From positions 310,001 to 374,000 of the forward strand of contig NZ_REFY01000002.1 in the NCBI RefSeq assembly GCF_003841485.1: a DNA stretch of 64,000 bases. The letters run 5' to 3'. Below are positions 50,991-61,870 of the stretch, one piece after another; the stretch's first letter is position 1, and each line of letters begins with the position of its first letter. The notes beneath the pieces were generated by a model. The model searched no databases. It saw nothing but the letters and a program-made list of their open reading frames with translations, and was not told the DNA's origin. The position numbers and the translations under genes were made by a program. Source of the DNA: Natrarchaeobius halalkaliphilus. Its GTDB lineage: Archaea > Halobacteriota > Halobacteria > Halobacteriales > Natrialbaceae.

Positions 50991-51554
50991 CTACTCCTCC
51001 GACCACTTGATCGAACAGCCCTGCGAGGGCTGCCACTCGAGATCGACGTTCTCGCCGGCGAGGATTGCGTCGATCGCTTCGCGGACGTGATATCGAGTGG
51101 GTTCGTCGTCGGGATTGAGAGCGTCGTCCAGTCGGCCCTGATAGACGAGTCGGAACTGTCCGTCGTCGTTGGCGAACAAGAACGGATCGGGCGTACACAC
51201 CGCGCCGTACTCGCGCGCGACCGATTGGCTCTCGTCCCGGAGATAGACGTCGAAGGCGATCGTTCCGTCGTCGACGAGGTCTCGCATCCGTTCTATGGAA
51301 TCGTCCGGCTTCTCCGTCGCGTCGTTCGGATTGATACCGACGACCGAGACGTCGTCGTACTCGGCTGCGAGTTCGTTCATGAGGTCGAACTTGGCTTTCG
51401 CGTAGGGACAGTGATTGCACGTAAAGACGAGCAAGAGAGCCTCGTCGTTCGCGAAGTCCACGAGCGTATAGGTTCGTTCGTCGGTGCCCTCGAGTTCGAA
51501 CGCCGGCGGCGCATCTCCCTCATCCAGTACTGTGTCGGACTCTTTGAGTACCAT
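50991..51554 (-). CDS. Thioredoxin-family redox protein
   Basis: A 187-residue AhpC/TSA-Redoxin-like protein. FTCNHCPYAKAKFDLM carries the CxxC site (CNHC). DEGDAPPAFELEGTDERTYTL at the N terminus and AREYGAVCTPDPFLF (cis-Pro region with one more Cys) are typical. It likely reduces disulfides or peroxides in the cytosol. No signal peptide. It is convergent with the halocyanin-like gene, 27 bp apart. Confidence 0.88.
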   Translation of the reverse strand: MVLKESDTVLDEGDAPPAFELEGTDERTYTLVDFANDEALLLVFTCNHCPYAKAKFDLMNELAAEYDDVSVVGINPNDATEKPDDSIERMRDLVDDGTIAFDVYLRDESQSVAREYGAVCTPDPFLFANDDGQFRLVYQGRLDDALNPDDEPTRYHVREAIDAILAGENVDLEWQPSQGCSIKWSEE

Positions 51555-51685
51555 GTCGATACGGTTCGGGTATGTGGTGTTAAATCGTTCGGGGATGCGG
51601 ACGGTGTTTCCGTCATCGATTCGCGTGTTCCGGACGTTCCCGGTGACGGCCTACATATTTGTACTTGCCACCGTATCGGTGAAAT

Positions 51686-52210
51686 ATGGAGACGCTCGAG
51701 ATCACCGACGAACAGTACGAGGTTATCCAACAGCTTCGCGAGGAGATGTCGGAATCGGTCGTCGGCAAATACGGATTCGTTCGCGAACAGGACGTCGTCC
51801 AGTTTCTGCTCGATAACCTCGACGAGGAGACCCAGCTGGCCGACGAAGTCGACCTCGCACCCGACGACAGTACGGCCGCCGTCGACGCCGACGGACCCGT
51901 CGAATCCGGCTCGAGCGAGCGCGAGGAAGTGACGTTCGACGAGACGGCGAGAGCCGCGACGGATTCCAGTTCCGATTCGTCCTCGGATAACGAGGACGAA
52001 AACGCGGGCGACGAGGACGCAGACGACGGTGGTAACGCGGATGACGACGATTTGTTGAACGAGATGATGAGCTTACTCGAGACGCACGATGACAAGTGGG
52101 AGGAGTCGTCGTCTGCCGATTATCGTTACACGGTGACGCTTCCGGACGGCTCGAGCGAGGACGTCCAGACCAAAGACGACGTGCGGGCGCTCCTGTTCAA
52201 AAATTACTGA
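51686..52210 (+). CDS. Acidic haloarchaeal protein with a helical N terminus
   Basis: A 174-residue protein. The first 45 residues look like a folded helical domain (LEITDEQYEVIQQLREEMSESVVGKYGFVREQDVVQFLLDNL), possibly DNA- or protein-binding. A disordered Asp/Glu/Ser segment (about 55-120) follows. The C terminus is a short beta element (YRYTVTLPDGSSEDVQTKDDVRALLFKNY). A TATA-like CATATTTG precedes the start by about 31 bp. Family not recognised beyond haloarchaeal conserved hypothetical. Confidence 0.7.
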   Translation: METLEITDEQYEVIQQLREEMSESVVGKYGFVREQDVVQFLLDNLDEETQLADEVDLAPDDSTAAVDADGPVESGSSEREEVTFDETARAATDSSSDSSSDNEDENAGDEDADDGGNADDDDLLNEMMSLLETHDDKWEESSSADYRYTVTLPDGSSEDVQTKDDVRALLFKNY

Positions 52211-52562
52211 ACTTAGGGTCCGCGCGCGAGCGAACCACGGCAGTGCAAGCCGAACGTTTAGGTCGATTCTCCGGTTGTATGTGTTGTGATACCAGGCTCC
52301 GTTCTATTGTCGTGGTATATATTGCCTGTAATAATATTCTGGTAAATACCTTTTGGGGCTAACTTTAAGTATCTGGATTACTCACTCATTAAATACTATC
52401 GGTATCGGCCCAGCGAACCGATCCGGTTTACGCCGGTCCCCAGCGTACGACTTCGGGACGTCATTCGAGTCTCGAACAGTGCGAGGAGATGCGTGCCCAT
52501 TCAACCATGATCCAGCAAACCGCTGCCGTCCGATCCGGAGACAAACAACCCGCAGTGATAGC
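52211..52562. other. AT-rich promoter and leader of the prkA operon
   Basis: No gene. The stretch 52300-52400 is unusually AT-rich. TATA-like TTTAAG (52364-52369) and TTAAATA (near 52388) would give leaders of about 140-170 nt, long for a haloarchaeon. This leaves room for post-transcriptional control. No riboswitch fold is recognised. Confidence 0.45.
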
Positions 52563-54635
52563 ATGAACGGTGACATCGAGACGCTCGAGACGCTCAGTAC
52601 GGAGTACAAAGAATCGATACCCGCCGACTTGCGAGAATCCAAGTCGTTCGACTGGTACCTCTCGGAGTGCTACGAGGATCCGATGATCACCCGCAACGCC
52701 CACCAGCGGGTTGCGGACATGTTCGATTACTACGGAACGCGCTACGACGAGACGGAGGGTGTCGTCGAGTATCAACTCGCCAGCGAGGACCCTCTCGGTG
52801 ACGGCGAGAACACGTTCTACGGAAGGGTGATTCACCAGTCGATCCACGAGTTCGTCAACAAGGTCAAATCGGGTGCCCGTCGACTCGGCCCCGAGCGCCG
52901 AATCAAGCTCCTGCTCGGCCCGGTCGGTTCCGGCAAGTCCCACTTCGACAAGCAGGTTCGCACGTACTTCGAAGACTACACGTTGCGTGATGAAGGTCGG
53001 ATGTACACCTTCCGATGGACCAACCTCTGTGACGTCATCGCCGATCAGGATCCCGCGGACGATACCGTTCGGTCGCCCATGAACCAGGATCCGCTCGTGC
53101 TCCTCCCCGTAGAGCAACGCCAGCGAGTCATCGAGGACTTAAACGAACGGCTCGAGGCACCGTACACGATCCAGAACGAGCAGGCGCTCGATCCCGAAAG
53201 CGAGTTCTACATGGATCGACTGCTCGCGTACTACGACGACGACCTCCAGGCGGTCCTCGAGAACCACGTCGAGGTCGTTCGACTCGTCGCCGACGAGAAC
53301 AAGCGCCAGTGTCTCGAGACGTTCGAGCCGAAAGACAAGAAAAACCAGGACGAGACCGAACTGACCGGCGACGTCAACTACTCGAAGATCGCCATCTACG
53401 GCGAGTCCGACCCGCGGGCGTTCGATTACTCCGGAGCGTTCTGTAACGCAAACCGCGGCGTCTTCTCGGGCGAGGAGTTGCTCAAGCTCCAGCGGGAGTT
53501 CCTCTATGACTTCCTGCACGCGACCCAGGAACAGACGATCAAGCCGAAGAACAACCCGCGAATCGACATCGACCAGGTGATCGTCGGGCGAACGAACATG
53601 CCCGAGTACAAGGACAAGAAAGGCGACGAGAAGATGGAGGCGTTCAACGACCGCACGAAGCGAATCGACTTCCCGTACGTGCTGTCCTACGAGGACGAAT
53701 CCCACATCTACCAGAAGATGCTGAACAACGCCGACGTGCCGGACATCAACGTCGAGCCACACACCTTGGAGATGGCCGGGCTGTTCGGCGTGCTCACGCG
53801 GATCGAAGAGCCGGACGCGGAGACGGTCGATCTGCTATCGAAGGTGAAAGCCTACAACGGCGAGATCGACGAGGGCGACGACATCGACGTCAAAAAGCTC
53901 CGCGAAGAGGCCGAGCGGAAAGCCGAGATCGGGGAGGGGATGGTCGGCATCTCGCCTCGCTTCATCGGGGACGAGATCGCCGAAGCGATCATGGACTCGA
54001 AACATCGCAGCCGCGGCTTCCTCTCGCCGCTTACGGTGTTCAACTTCTTCGAGGAGAACCTAGAACACCACGGCTCGGTTCCCGAAGAAAACTTCGAGCG
54101 GTACTACCGCTACCTCGAGACGGTTCGTGAGGAGTACAAAGAACGCGCCATCGAGGACGTTCGCCACGCGCTGGCGTACGACATCGACGAGATCCGTCGA
54201 CAGGGCGAGAAGTACATGGATCACGTCATGGCCTACATCGACGACGATACGATCGAGGACGAACTGACCGGCCGTGAACAGGAGCCGGACGAGACGTTCC
54301 TTCGGTCCGTCGAGGAGAAGCTCGACATTCCCGAGGATCGCAAAGAGGACTTCCGACAGGAGGTTTCGAACTGGGTCTCCCGTCGTGCCCGCGAGGGCGA
54401 GGCGTTTAGCCCCCAGGACAACGAGCGACTCCGCCGCGCTCTGGAGCGCAAGCTCTGGGAGGACAAAAAACACAACATCAACTTCTCCGCGCTGGTGTCG
54501 GCCAACGAGTTCGACGACGACGAGCGATCGGCCTGGATCGACGCGTTGATCGAACAGGGCTACTCCGAATCCGGTGCCAAGGAGGTGCTCGAGTTCGCCG
54601 GCGCGGAGGTCGCCAAAGCAGAGATGGAAGATTGA
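52563..54635 (+). CDS. prkA: PrkA-type serine protein kinase 1
   Basis: A 690-residue PrkA protein. An AAA+-like N-terminal domain has Walker A GPVGSGKS at residues 119-126, and NPRIDIDQVIVGRTNMPEYK and the fold's later Asp/Arg motifs follow. The C-terminal part is the PrkA kinase-like region (GISPRFIGDEIAEAIMDSKHR, FLSPLTVFNFFEEN). In bacteria PrkA/YeaG is cotranscribed with the DUF444 protein YeaH and acts in stress and starvation responses; both kinase and ATPase/Lon-like activities have been reported. First gene of a four-gene operon. ATG at 52563. Confidence 0.92.
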   Translation: MNGDIETLETLSTEYKESIPADLRESKSFDWYLSECYEDPMITRNAHQRVADMFDYYGTRYDETEGVVEYQLASEDPLGDGENTFYGRVIHQSIHEFVNKVKSGARRLGPERRIKLLLGPVGSGKSHFDKQVRTYFEDYTLRDEGRMYTFRWTNLCDVIADQDPADDTVRSPMNQDPLVLLPVEQRQRVIEDLNERLEAPYTIQNEQALDPESEFYMDRLLAYYDDDLQAVLENHVEVVRLVADENKRQCLETFEPKDKKNQDETELTGDVNYSKIAIYGESDPRAFDYSGAFCNANRGVFSGEELLKLQREFLYDFLHATQEQTIKPKNNPRIDIDQVIVGRTNMPEYKDKKGDEKMEAFNDRTKRIDFPYVLSYEDESHIYQKMLNNADVPDINVEPHTLEMAGLFGVLTRIEEPDAETVDLLSKVKAYNGEIDEGDDIDVKKLREEAERKAEIGEGMVGISPRFIGDEIAEAIMDSKHRSRGFLSPLTVFNFFEENLEHHGSVPEENFERYYRYLETVREEYKERAIEDVRHALAYDIDEIRRQGEKYMDHVMAYIDDDTIEDELTGREQEPDETFLRSVEEKLDIPEDRKEDFRQEVSNWVSRRAREGEAFSPQDNERLRRALERKLWEDKKHNINFSALVSANEFDDDERSAWIDALIEQGYSESGAKEVLEFAGAEVAKAEMED

Positions 54636-54636
54636 T

Positions 54637-56922
54637 ATGACCGGCAACGACTACGTCACCGAGGCCGACCGCGCACTCGAGGAAACGTACGAGGAGCCGA
54701 TGACCCTCGCGGCGTACGTCGACCGGATCTTCGAGAACCCGACCATTGCATCCCACGCTTCGAAGTACTTACTCGAGGCGATCGAATCGACGGGAACGCG
54801 GACGGTCGTCGAGGAGGGCGAGGAGAAAGAGCGCTACCGCTTTTTCGACGATCCGCACAACGACGGCGAGCACGCGATCCTCGGGAATACGGAGGTCTTG
54901 AACGGGTTCGTCGACGACCTCCGCTCGATCGCTGCGGGCCGGGCGAAAGACGAGAAGATCGTCTGGTTCGAAGGACCAACGGCGACGGGAAAGTCGGAGC
55001 TCAAACGCTGTCTGGTCAACGGCCTCCGGGAGTACTCCAAAACGCCGGAGGGACGTCGGTACACCGTCGAGTGGAACGTCACGACAGCGCAAGCCGAAGA
55101 GCGCGGCCTGAGCTACGGCGGCGATCCGACGGCATCGGACGATCAACACTGGTACGAGAGTCCGGTCCAGACCCATCCCCTGTCGGTCTTTCCGGACGAA
55201 GTCCGCAAACGGATCCTCGCAGATCTCAACGACGGTCTCGAAGAGCACGTTCCCATCAGAGTCGAGACGGAACTCGATCCGTTCTCGCGTGAGGCCTACG
55301 ACTTCCTCGAAAAGCGCTACCGCCGGGAGGGGAAGTCGGACCTCTTCTCGACGATTACGGACGAGCACCATCTCCGCGTGAAAAACTACGTGATCGACGT
55401 CGGCCAGGGCGTCGGCGTCCTGCACTCCGAAGACGACGGCCGTCCCAAAGAGCGCCTCGTCGGGTCCTGGATGCACGGCATGCTTCAAGAACTCGACTCT
55501 CGGGGCCGAAAGAATCCGCAGGCGTTTTCCTACGACGGCGTCGTTTCGCAGGGAAACGGCGTTCTCACCGTCGTCGAGGACGCAGCCCAGCACGCCGATT
55601 TGCTCCAGAAGCTGCTGAACGTTCCCGACGAACAGTCGGTGAAACTCGACAAGGGAATCGGGATGGACGTCGACACGCAGCTGCTGATAATCTCGAACCC
55701 GGATCTCGAGGCCCAGCTCAACCAGCACGCCGACCGAAACGGGATGGACCCGCTGAAGGCGCTCAAGCGTCGACTGGACAAACACCGCTTTGGCTACCTG
55801 ACGAATCTGAGTCTCGAGTGCGAACTCATTCGTCGCGAGCTGACCAACGAGACGGCGGTCTGGGAGGGGGAGAGCTACGATACGCTGGCAGAACGTATCC
55901 GTGAACCAGTTTCGGTGACGATCACGCACTCGCCCGGCGAAACGCGGACCCAGGAGTTTGCCCCGCACGCGATCGAGGCGGCCGCGCTGTATGCGGTCGT
56001 CACCCGTCTGGACGAAGAGGACCTGCCGAACGGTCTCGATCTGGTCGACAAGGCGCTGATCTACGACCAGGGATACCTTCAGGAGGGGGATACGAGGCGG
56101 GAGAAAGACGAGTTCGAGTTCGACGACGACGGCCACGACGGCGAACACGGCATCCCGGTGACGTACACCCGCGACACGTTGGCGGAGTTGCTCCAGGCGG
56201 ACCGCGACCGCCACCACTCCGAGCTTCCGGTCGAAGACGTCGTCATGCCGCGAGACGTGCTGAACGCGATGGCGGAGGGGATGGCCGACGCACCGGTTTT
56301 TTCGACCGGCGAGCGCTCCGAGTTCGAAAACCGCGTGGTTGCCGTCAAGAACTACGTCTTCGACCAACAGGAGTCGGACGTCATCGAAGCGATCATGCAC
56401 GAAAAACGAGTCGACGAGGAGACGGTCGCTGAGTACGTCGAACACGTCTACGCCTGGGAGACCGACGAGCCACTGTACAACGACCGCGGCGAGCGTATCG
56501 AGCCCGATCCGTTGAAGATGAAGCTCTTCGAGATCGAACACCTCGGACGATTCTCCGAGGACGAGTACCAGGACAACCTCCCCAGAGAGAGCGTCAGAAA
56601 CTTCCGCCGGGAGAAGGTGATCACCTCGTTGAACCGCCACGCATGGGAACACCGCGACGAGGACTTCGCCGTCGAAGACGTCGATCTCACCGCGATTCCG
56701 GTGATCAAATCCGTCCTCGAGAGCCACGACTGGGACGACGTCAGTCGCGTCTTCGAGGACTTCGATCCGCGCCAGTGGGACGATCCGCCGAGTGGAACGG
56801 AGACGGAAGCCGTCAAGGAACGAACGATCGAGACGATGATCGATCGGTTCGACTACTCCGGGGCGTCGGCCGAACTGACCAGCAGACACGTCATGGGGCA
56901 GGTGAGCTACCGATGGGACTGA
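54637..56922 (+). CDS. PrkA-type serine protein kinase 2
   Basis: A 761-residue divergent PrkA paralogue that begins one base after the first kinase stop. Walker A is GPTATGKS at residues 113-120; the later [32 protein letters not shown] and [19 protein letters not shown] correspond to the AAA+ core. The C-terminal region is longer than in paralogue 1. Haloarchaea commonly encode two such proteins side by side. They may form a hetero-oligomer or act on different partners; nothing in the sequence decides this. Confidence 0.9.
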   Translation: MTGNDYVTEADRALEETYEEPMTLAAYVDRIFENPTIASHASKYLLEAIESTGTRTVVEEGEEKERYRFFDDPHNDGEHAILGNTEVLNGFVDDLRSIAAGRAKDEKIVWFEGPTATGKSELKRCLVNGLREYSKTPEGRRYTVEWNVTTAQAEERGLSYGGDPTASDDQHWYESPVQTHPLSVFPDEVRKRILADLNDGLEEHVPIRVETELDPFSREAYDFLEKRYRREGKSDLFSTITDEHHLRVKNYVIDVGQGVGVLHSEDDGRPKERLVGSWMHGMLQELDSRGRKNPQAFSYDGVVSQGNGVLTVVEDAAQHADLLQKLLNVPDEQSVKLDKGIGMDVDTQLLIISNPDLEAQLNQHADRNGMDPLKALKRRLDKHRFGYLTNLSLECELIRRELTNETAVWEGESYDTLAERIREPVSVTITHSPGETRTQEFAPHAIEAAALYAVVTRLDEEDLPNGLDLVDKALIYDQGYLQEGDTRREKDEFEFDDDGHDGEHGIPVTYTRDTLAELLQADRDRHHSELPVEDVVMPRDVLNAMAEGMADAPVFSTGERSEFENRVVAVKNYVFDQQESDVIEAIMHEKRVDEETVAEYVEHVYAWETDEPLYNDRGERIEPDPLKMKLFEIEHLGRFSEDEYQDNLPRESVRNFRREKVITSLNRHAWEHRDEDFAVEDVDLTAIPVIKSVLESHDWDDVSRVFEDFDPRQWDDPPSGTETEAVKERTIETMIDRFDYSGASAELTSRHVMGQVSYRWD

Positions 56923-56938
56923 CCAGCGAGGGACGATC

Positions 56939-58258
56939 ATGGGACTAAGAGACGATCTAGAGCGGTTCCGTGAAGTGGGAGAACAGCGCCGAGAGGACCT
57001 GGCAGAGTTCATCCAGTACGGCGAACTCGGCTCGAGCCGACCGGGAGAGATCAAGATCCCGGTGAAGATCGTCTCCCTTCCGGAGTTCGAGTACGACCAG
57101 CGCGACAAAGGCGGCGTCGGCCAGGGGGACGGAGACACGCCCGACGTCGGCCAGCCCGTCGGTCAGCCACGGCCGGGAGACGGCGACGAAGACGGCGAGC
57201 CGGGCGAGGAAGGCGGCGACCACGAGTACTACGAGATGGATCCCGAGGAGTTCGCTCAGGAGCTGGACGAGGAACTCGGGCTCGATCTCGATCCGAAGGG
57301 AAAGACGGTCGTCGAGGAAAAAGAGGGCCCGTTTACGGACCTCACGCGAAGCGGTCCGGACAGCACGCTCGACTTCGAGCGGATGTTCAAAGAGGGGCTC
57401 AAACGCAAGCTCGCGATGGATTTCGACGAGGAGTTCGTTCGCGAAGTCTGTAAGGTCGACGGGATCACCCCCCGCGACGTCTTCGAGTGGGCTCGAGGTG
57501 AGAACCTTCCGGTGTCGATGGCCTGGATAGAGACGACCTACGCCGAGATTCCCGACGGCGAGCGGGGAACCTGGTCCTCGATCGAGGACGTCGAACGGAA
57601 CGTCGACCGCGAGAGCGTCCAACAGAAGATCCGCCGCGAGGGGATCAAGCACGTCCCCTTCCGTCGTGAGGACGAGCGCTACCGCTACCCCGAGATCATC
57701 GAGGAAAAAGAGAAGAACGTCGTCGTCGTCAACATCCGCGACGTTTCGGGCTCGATGCGCGAGAAGAAGCGCGAACTCGTCGAGCGTACGTTCACCCCGC
57801 TCGATTGGTACCTGACGGGGAAATACGACAACGCGGAGTTCATCTACATCGCCCACGACGCCGACGCCTGGGAGGTCGAACGCGAGGAATTCTTCGGCAT
57901 CCGGTCCGGCGGCGGCACGAAGATCTCGAGCGCCTACGAACTCGCGTCCGAGTTGCTCGAGGCGTATCCCTGGTCGGACTGGAACCGATACGTCTTCGCG
58001 GCGGGCGATTCGGAGAACTCCTCGAACGACACCGAAAAGCGCGTGATTCCGATGATGGAGGAGATCGACGCCAATCTCCACGCCTACGTCGAGACCCAGC
58101 CCTCGGGGAACGCGATCAACGCGACGCACGCAGAAGAGCTCGAGCGCTATTTCGGGACCGATACCGACGACGTCGCGGTGGCGTACGTCAACGGCGAATC
58201 GGACGTGACCGACGCGATCTACGAGACCCTCAGCACAGAGGGTGAAACCGATGAGTGA
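56939..58258 (+). CDS. YeaH/YhbH-type DUF444 protein with a vWA fold
   Basis: A 439-residue protein. After an N-terminal helical region ([26 protein letters not shown]) and an acidic Gly/Asp linker comes a von Willebrand A fold. Its metal-ion-dependent adhesion motif DVSGS starts at D268, and the later GGTKIS supplies the Thr. vWA proteins of this type usually partner MoxR- or PrkA-like AAA+ ATPases, which are encoded directly upstream (16 bp). The stop overlaps the spoVR start (ATGAGTGA). Confidence 0.92.
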   Translation: MGLRDDLERFREVGEQRREDLAEFIQYGELGSSRPGEIKIPVKIVSLPEFEYDQRDKGGVGQGDGDTPDVGQPVGQPRPGDGDEDGEPGEEGGDHEYYEMDPEEFAQELDEELGLDLDPKGKTVVEEKEGPFTDLTRSGPDSTLDFERMFKEGLKRKLAMDFDEEFVREVCKVDGITPRDVFEWARGENLPVSMAWIETTYAEIPDGERGTWSSIEDVERNVDRESVQQKIRREGIKHVPFRREDERYRYPEIIEEKEKNVVVVNIRDVSGSMREKKRELVERTFTPLDWYLTGKYDNAEFIYIAHDADAWEVEREEFFGIRSGGGTKISSAYELASELLEAYPWSDWNRYVFAAGDSENSSNDTEKRVIPMMEEIDANLHAYVETQPSGNAINATHAEELERYFGTDTDDVAVAYVNGESDVTDAIYETLSTEGETDE

Positions 58259-60380
58259 CACCACCGAGAACACGCCCGCGAACGACACCGAGCGCACGGA
58301 CGAAAGCGCCGGTGTCGACGGGAACGAAAGCGGTACCGATCACGGAAACGTCAACACGAACCTGAGCCCGAACGCCGACCGATTCCGAAAGCAGGCGATC
58401 GCCAGCGAGCTTCGCGAACCGGTCACCGAGGCGCGGAACCTGGCCGAGAAACTAGGTCTCGAGCCGTATCCGGTCAACTACTGGATCATCGATTACGACG
58501 AGATGAACGAACTCATCGCCTACGGTGGGTTCCAGTCGCGCTATCCACACTGGCGCTGGGGGATGCAGTACGACCGCCAGCAAAAACAGGGCCAGTACGG
58601 CGGTGGGAAGGCCTTCGAGATCGTCAACAACGACAATCCAGCCCACGCCTTCTTGCAAGAGTCGAACGCGCTTGCCGACCAGAAAGCGGTCATCACCCAC
58701 GTCGAAGCGCATTCGGACTTCTTCGCGAACAACGAGTGGTTCGGTCTCTTCACCAACGGCCGTGCCGACCAGACGCAGGTCAACGCCGCCGCCATGCTCG
58801 AACGCCACGCGCGTGCGATCGACGAGTACATGTCCGATCCCGAGATCGACCGTGCTGACGTCGAAAAGTGGATCGATCACTGCCTCTCGCTCGAGGACAA
58901 CATCGACCAACACCGGGTGTTCGAACGGCGCTACGACGTCGACGGGCCGAACGGAGAGATCGACGACGACCTCGCACAGAAAGTGGGCGAACTCGACCTC
59001 TCCGAGGAGATCAAAGGCGAAGTGTTCGACGAGGAGTGGCTCGAGAAACTCGAAGAAACCGATCGAGCGGCGACGTTCCCGGAACACCCCCAGAAGGACG
59101 TACTCGCGTTCGTCAGAGAACACGGCAAACAGTACGACGAGGAGACGGATCGGGCCGTCGAGATGACGGAGTGGCAACGCGACGTCCTCGATATGATGCG
59201 TGCGGAGGGGTACTACTTCGCCGCACAGAAGATGACCAAGGTGATGAACGAGGGGTGGGCCGCCTACTGGGAATCGACGATGATGACCGACGAGGGATTC
59301 GCCGGCGACGACGAGTTTCTCAACTACGCAGATCACATGGCGAAGGTCCTCGCTTCCGGAGGACTCAACCCCTACAGTCTGGGGATGGAGCTCTGGGAGT
59401 ACGTCGAGAATACGACCAACCGCCGCGAGGTCATCGAGCGGATACTTCGCGTCGAAGGGATCACCTGGCACAACTTCGCCGACGTCGTCGACGTCGACGA
59501 CGTACTCGAATCCCTCGAACCCCCAGACGCGATCGACGAGATCGCATCCGAGACGCTCGAGTCGCTAGCGGAGGTCCCGTCCGAGTGGGTCGACCACGAC
59601 GCACTCGAGGCGGCTCGTGCGGGCGAAATCGACGTCGAGCGCTACCCCTGGAAAGTCCTTCGCTACGAGGGACTGGCCCGTCGACACTACTCGCTGGTCA
59701 AGCGCCAACACCGCGGGTTCCTATCCAGGATTACACAAAACGAACTCGAGCGGATCGGGCGATACCTCTTCGACGACGCCCGCTACGCATCGGTCGACGA
59801 AGCGCTGGCTGACGTCGAGTTCACTGCCGGCTGGGATCGGATGTACGACGTCAGGGAGAGTCACAACGACGTGACGTTTCTGGACGAGTTCCTCACCAGG
59901 GAGTTCATCACGGAGAACGACTACTTCACGTACGAACACTCCCGAGCAACCGGCCAGTTCCACGTCGCGAGCGACGCTACGTCGGACGTCAAAAAGAAGC
60001 TGTTGTTGCAGTTCACCAACTTCGGGAAGCCGACCATCGCGGTCTATGACGGCAACTACAACAACGCCAACGAACTCCTGCTCGGTCACCAGTACAACGG
60101 CGTCGTCTTGGACATCGGACAGGCTCGAGAAACGCTGAAACGCACCTTCGAACTGTGGGGACGCCCGGTGAATTTGCTGACGATCGTCAAAGAGATCGAC
60201 GAACACGATGTCGAGGTAGCAAAGCGTCGTAACCGAGAACCCGAAGCCGAAGAACGAGGGAAACTGATCCGCTACGACGGGGAGTCGGTTACGACCGAGG
60301 ACGTCCCGTGGGAAGACGTCGAGCATCTCGCAGCCGAGGACGTCGATTACGATACGAAACCCGACGAATGGCTCGCGTGA
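58251..60380 (+). CDS. SpoVR family protein
   Basis: A 709-residue cytosolic SpoVR/YcgB protein. After an acidic leader of 45 residues, the typical core reads [41 protein letters not shown], then [15 protein letters not shown] and [14 protein letters not shown]. Conserved His, Glu and Cys positions have been suggested to bind metal, but the function is open. The ATG at 58251 lies within the DUF444 stop region, overlapping by 8 bp. It completes the prkA1-prkA2-DUF444-spoVR unit. Confidence 0.93.
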   Translation: MSDTTENTPANDTERTDESAGVDGNESGTDHGNVNTNLSPNADRFRKQAIASELREPVTEARNLAEKLGLEPYPVNYWIIDYDEMNELIAYGGFQSRYPHWRWGMQYDRQQKQGQYGGGKAFEIVNNDNPAHAFLQESNALADQKAVITHVEAHSDFFANNEWFGLFTNGRADQTQVNAAAMLERHARAIDEYMSDPEIDRADVEKWIDHCLSLEDNIDQHRVFERRYDVDGPNGEIDDDLAQKVGELDLSEEIKGEVFDEEWLEKLEETDRAATFPEHPQKDVLAFVREHGKQYDEETDRAVEMTEWQRDVLDMMRAEGYYFAAQKMTKVMNEGWAAYWESTMMTDEGFAGDDEFLNYADHMAKVLASGGLNPYSLGMELWEYVENTTNRREVIERILRVEGITWHNFADVVDVDDVLESLEPPDAIDEIASETLESLAEVPSEWVDHDALEAARAGEIDVERYPWKVLRYEGLARRHYSLVKRQHRGFLSRITQNELERIGRYLFDDARYASVDEALADVEFTAGWDRMYDVRESHNDVTFLDEFLTREFITENDYFTYEHSRATGQFHVASDATSDVKKKLLLQFTNFGKPTIAVYDGNYNNANELLLGHQYNGVVLDIGQARETLKRTFELWGRPVNLLTIVKEIDEHDVEVAKRRNREPEAEERGKLIRYDGESVTTEDVPWEDVEHLAAEDVDYDTKPDEWLA

Positions 60381-60455
60381 CTATCGTTTCTTCGTGAACG
60401 TTTCGAAGTAAACTGCCGGAAGGCTTTTCCCTTCTATCAAACATGGAGAGGTACG

Positions 60456-61091
60456 ATGTATGGGGATGGGGATGGAGCGGGGAGTGTCGACCAACGAGAG
60501 GGGAGTGATCCAGTCGACCTTCCATCAATTCTCGCACAGCTCGACGAGCAGACGCGCGCGACCCAGCGTGACGCCGTCAGAACCGTCCGTCGAAACGTCC
60601 GTGAGCAACCGGAACGCTGTATGCCAACGGTCCCGAAACTGCGTCAACTGCTCGAGGAACCGTCGGTCGATTTCAACGACGAGATCGCCTTCTGTCTCGC
60701 GGAGCTTGCCGAGGAGTCCGTAAACGACGTCGTTCCATCAGTCGATGGGATCGTTTCGTTCGTCGCGGAGAACCCTTCCAGCGCTGCCGTTCCGGATCTG
60801 CTTCGATCGCTCGAGACCGTTTCGAGCGAGCATCCGGGCGCGATCACGGAGCACCTCGAATCGATCGTTCCGGCACTCGAAGTCGACGATACAAGGACAC
60901 GTGCCACCGCTGTAGTCGTGATCGGGCGCGCAGCATCCGAGGTCGATACGGCTGCTGGCGAGACCGTCGACGAGATTCGAAGCTCGCTCGAGGAACGAAC
61001 GAGAGACGATCCCGACTCGAGCGTTCGCGACCGGGCCGAGTGGGCGCTCGAGCAGCTTCCGTGCTCGCCGCCCTGTCGAGTCGACTCCTGA
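60456..61091 (+). CDS. HEAT-repeat protein
   Basis: A 211-residue all-helical protein made of about four HEAT-like repeats, for example LPSILAQLDEQTRATQRDAVRTVRRNVREQP, PSVDGIVSFVAENPSSAAVPDLLRSLE and VPALEVDDTRTRATAVVVIGRAAS. It probably acts as a binding scaffold. It lies 75 bp after spoVR and may belong to the same transcription unit, but there is room for its own promoter. An unusual Gly/Asp start (MYGDGDG) precedes the fold. Confidence 0.78.
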   Translation: MYGDGDGAGSVDQREGSDPVDLPSILAQLDEQTRATQRDAVRTVRRNVREQPERCMPTVPKLRQLLEEPSVDFNDEIAFCLAELAEESVNDVVPSVDGIVSFVAENPSSAAVPDLLRSLETVSSEHPGAITEHLESIVPALEVDDTRTRATAVVVIGRAASEVDTAAGETVDEIRSSLEERTRDDPDSSVRDRAEWALEQLPCSPPCRVDS

Positions 61092-61156
61092 CCGTTGTCC
61101 AGCGGACTTCCGTCCGACAGCATATTTACCCACGGCGGGCCAACGTGGTAGCAGCG

Positions 61157-61777
61157 ATGTACCACGACGTTCTCATTCCGACGGACGGGAGCGACGGCAC
61201 TCGACGGTCGATCGTTCACGGGCTGACGATCGCAGAGCGGTTCGATGCGACGGTTCACGCGCTGTCGGTCGTTCCCGAGGGACCACTCGGAACGCTCGAG
61301 AGCGAAGAAGCGACACCAGCAGCCCACCGTGCGGTCGATCACGTCGCCGCGACAGCAAAACGCTCGGGGCTCGAAGCAGTTACTGCCGTAGATCACGGTG
61401 TTCCCCACGAGGAGATACTCTCGTATGCGGACGAACACGGGATCGACATGATCGTCATGGGAACTCAGGGTCGGACCGGGCTCGATCGCGTGCTGGTCGG
61501 GAGCGTGACGGAGCGCGTCGTTCGGATGGCCGACGTACCGATCGTGACCGTCCGGTTGACCGACGACCGACGGATCGAAACCTCGGAAGAAGCCGAAGCG
61601 ATCGCGCGCGAGTCACTCGAAGAATCGGTGACCGATTCCGGCGACGAAGCCAAAACGCGGGACAGCTATCGTATCAGCGCGACCTGGTACGTCGAGTTCG
61701 GGACTTCATCCGGTCCCATCCAGGTTCAGGTCGACGCCGTCTCGGGCGAAACGAGGCGCTCGAACGTCGACGAGTGA
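61157..61777 (+). CDS. UspA-type universal stress protein
   Basis: A 206-residue protein. Residues 1-140 are a UspA domain: MYHDVLIPTDGSDGTRRSIVHGL at the start, and the ATP-binding tail MGTQGRTGLDRVLVGSVTERVVRMADVPIVTV with the GxxG(9)GS pattern. The 60-residue extension ends in a beta-like SYRISATWYVEFGTSSGPIQVQVDAVSG, reminiscent of a PepSY-like strand pair, which is uncommon for Usp proteins. Probably a nucleotide-binding stress protein. Confidence 0.88.
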   Translation: MYHDVLIPTDGSDGTRRSIVHGLTIAERFDATVHALSVVPEGPLGTLESEEATPAAHRAVDHVAATAKRSGLEAVTAVDHGVPHEEILSYADEHGIDMIVMGTQGRTGLDRVLVGSVTERVVRMADVPIVTVRLTDDRRIETSEEAEAIARESLEESVTDSGDEAKTRDSYRISATWYVEFGTSSGPIQVQVDAVSGETRRSNVDE

Positions 61778-61870
61778 CGGCGAACGTTGCGATCGACCGA
61801 ATCGCGCTCATCTATCCGTTCATGTTCCGTTGTTGATCGGCGTCTGGTCGCTGACGGACAGCAGTTCCCC

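Noticed and set aside
54769-57138. 789-codon open frame on the minus strand
   Set aside because: It is antisense to prkA2. GC-rich haloarchaeal genes with strong third-position bias leave long open frames on the other strand. The product looks like an unnatural Val/Asp/Arg-rich protein with no motif.
56957-58297. 446-codon open frame on the minus strand
   Set aside because: Antisense to the DUF444 gene, which has clear motifs and operon packing. No independent start signals.
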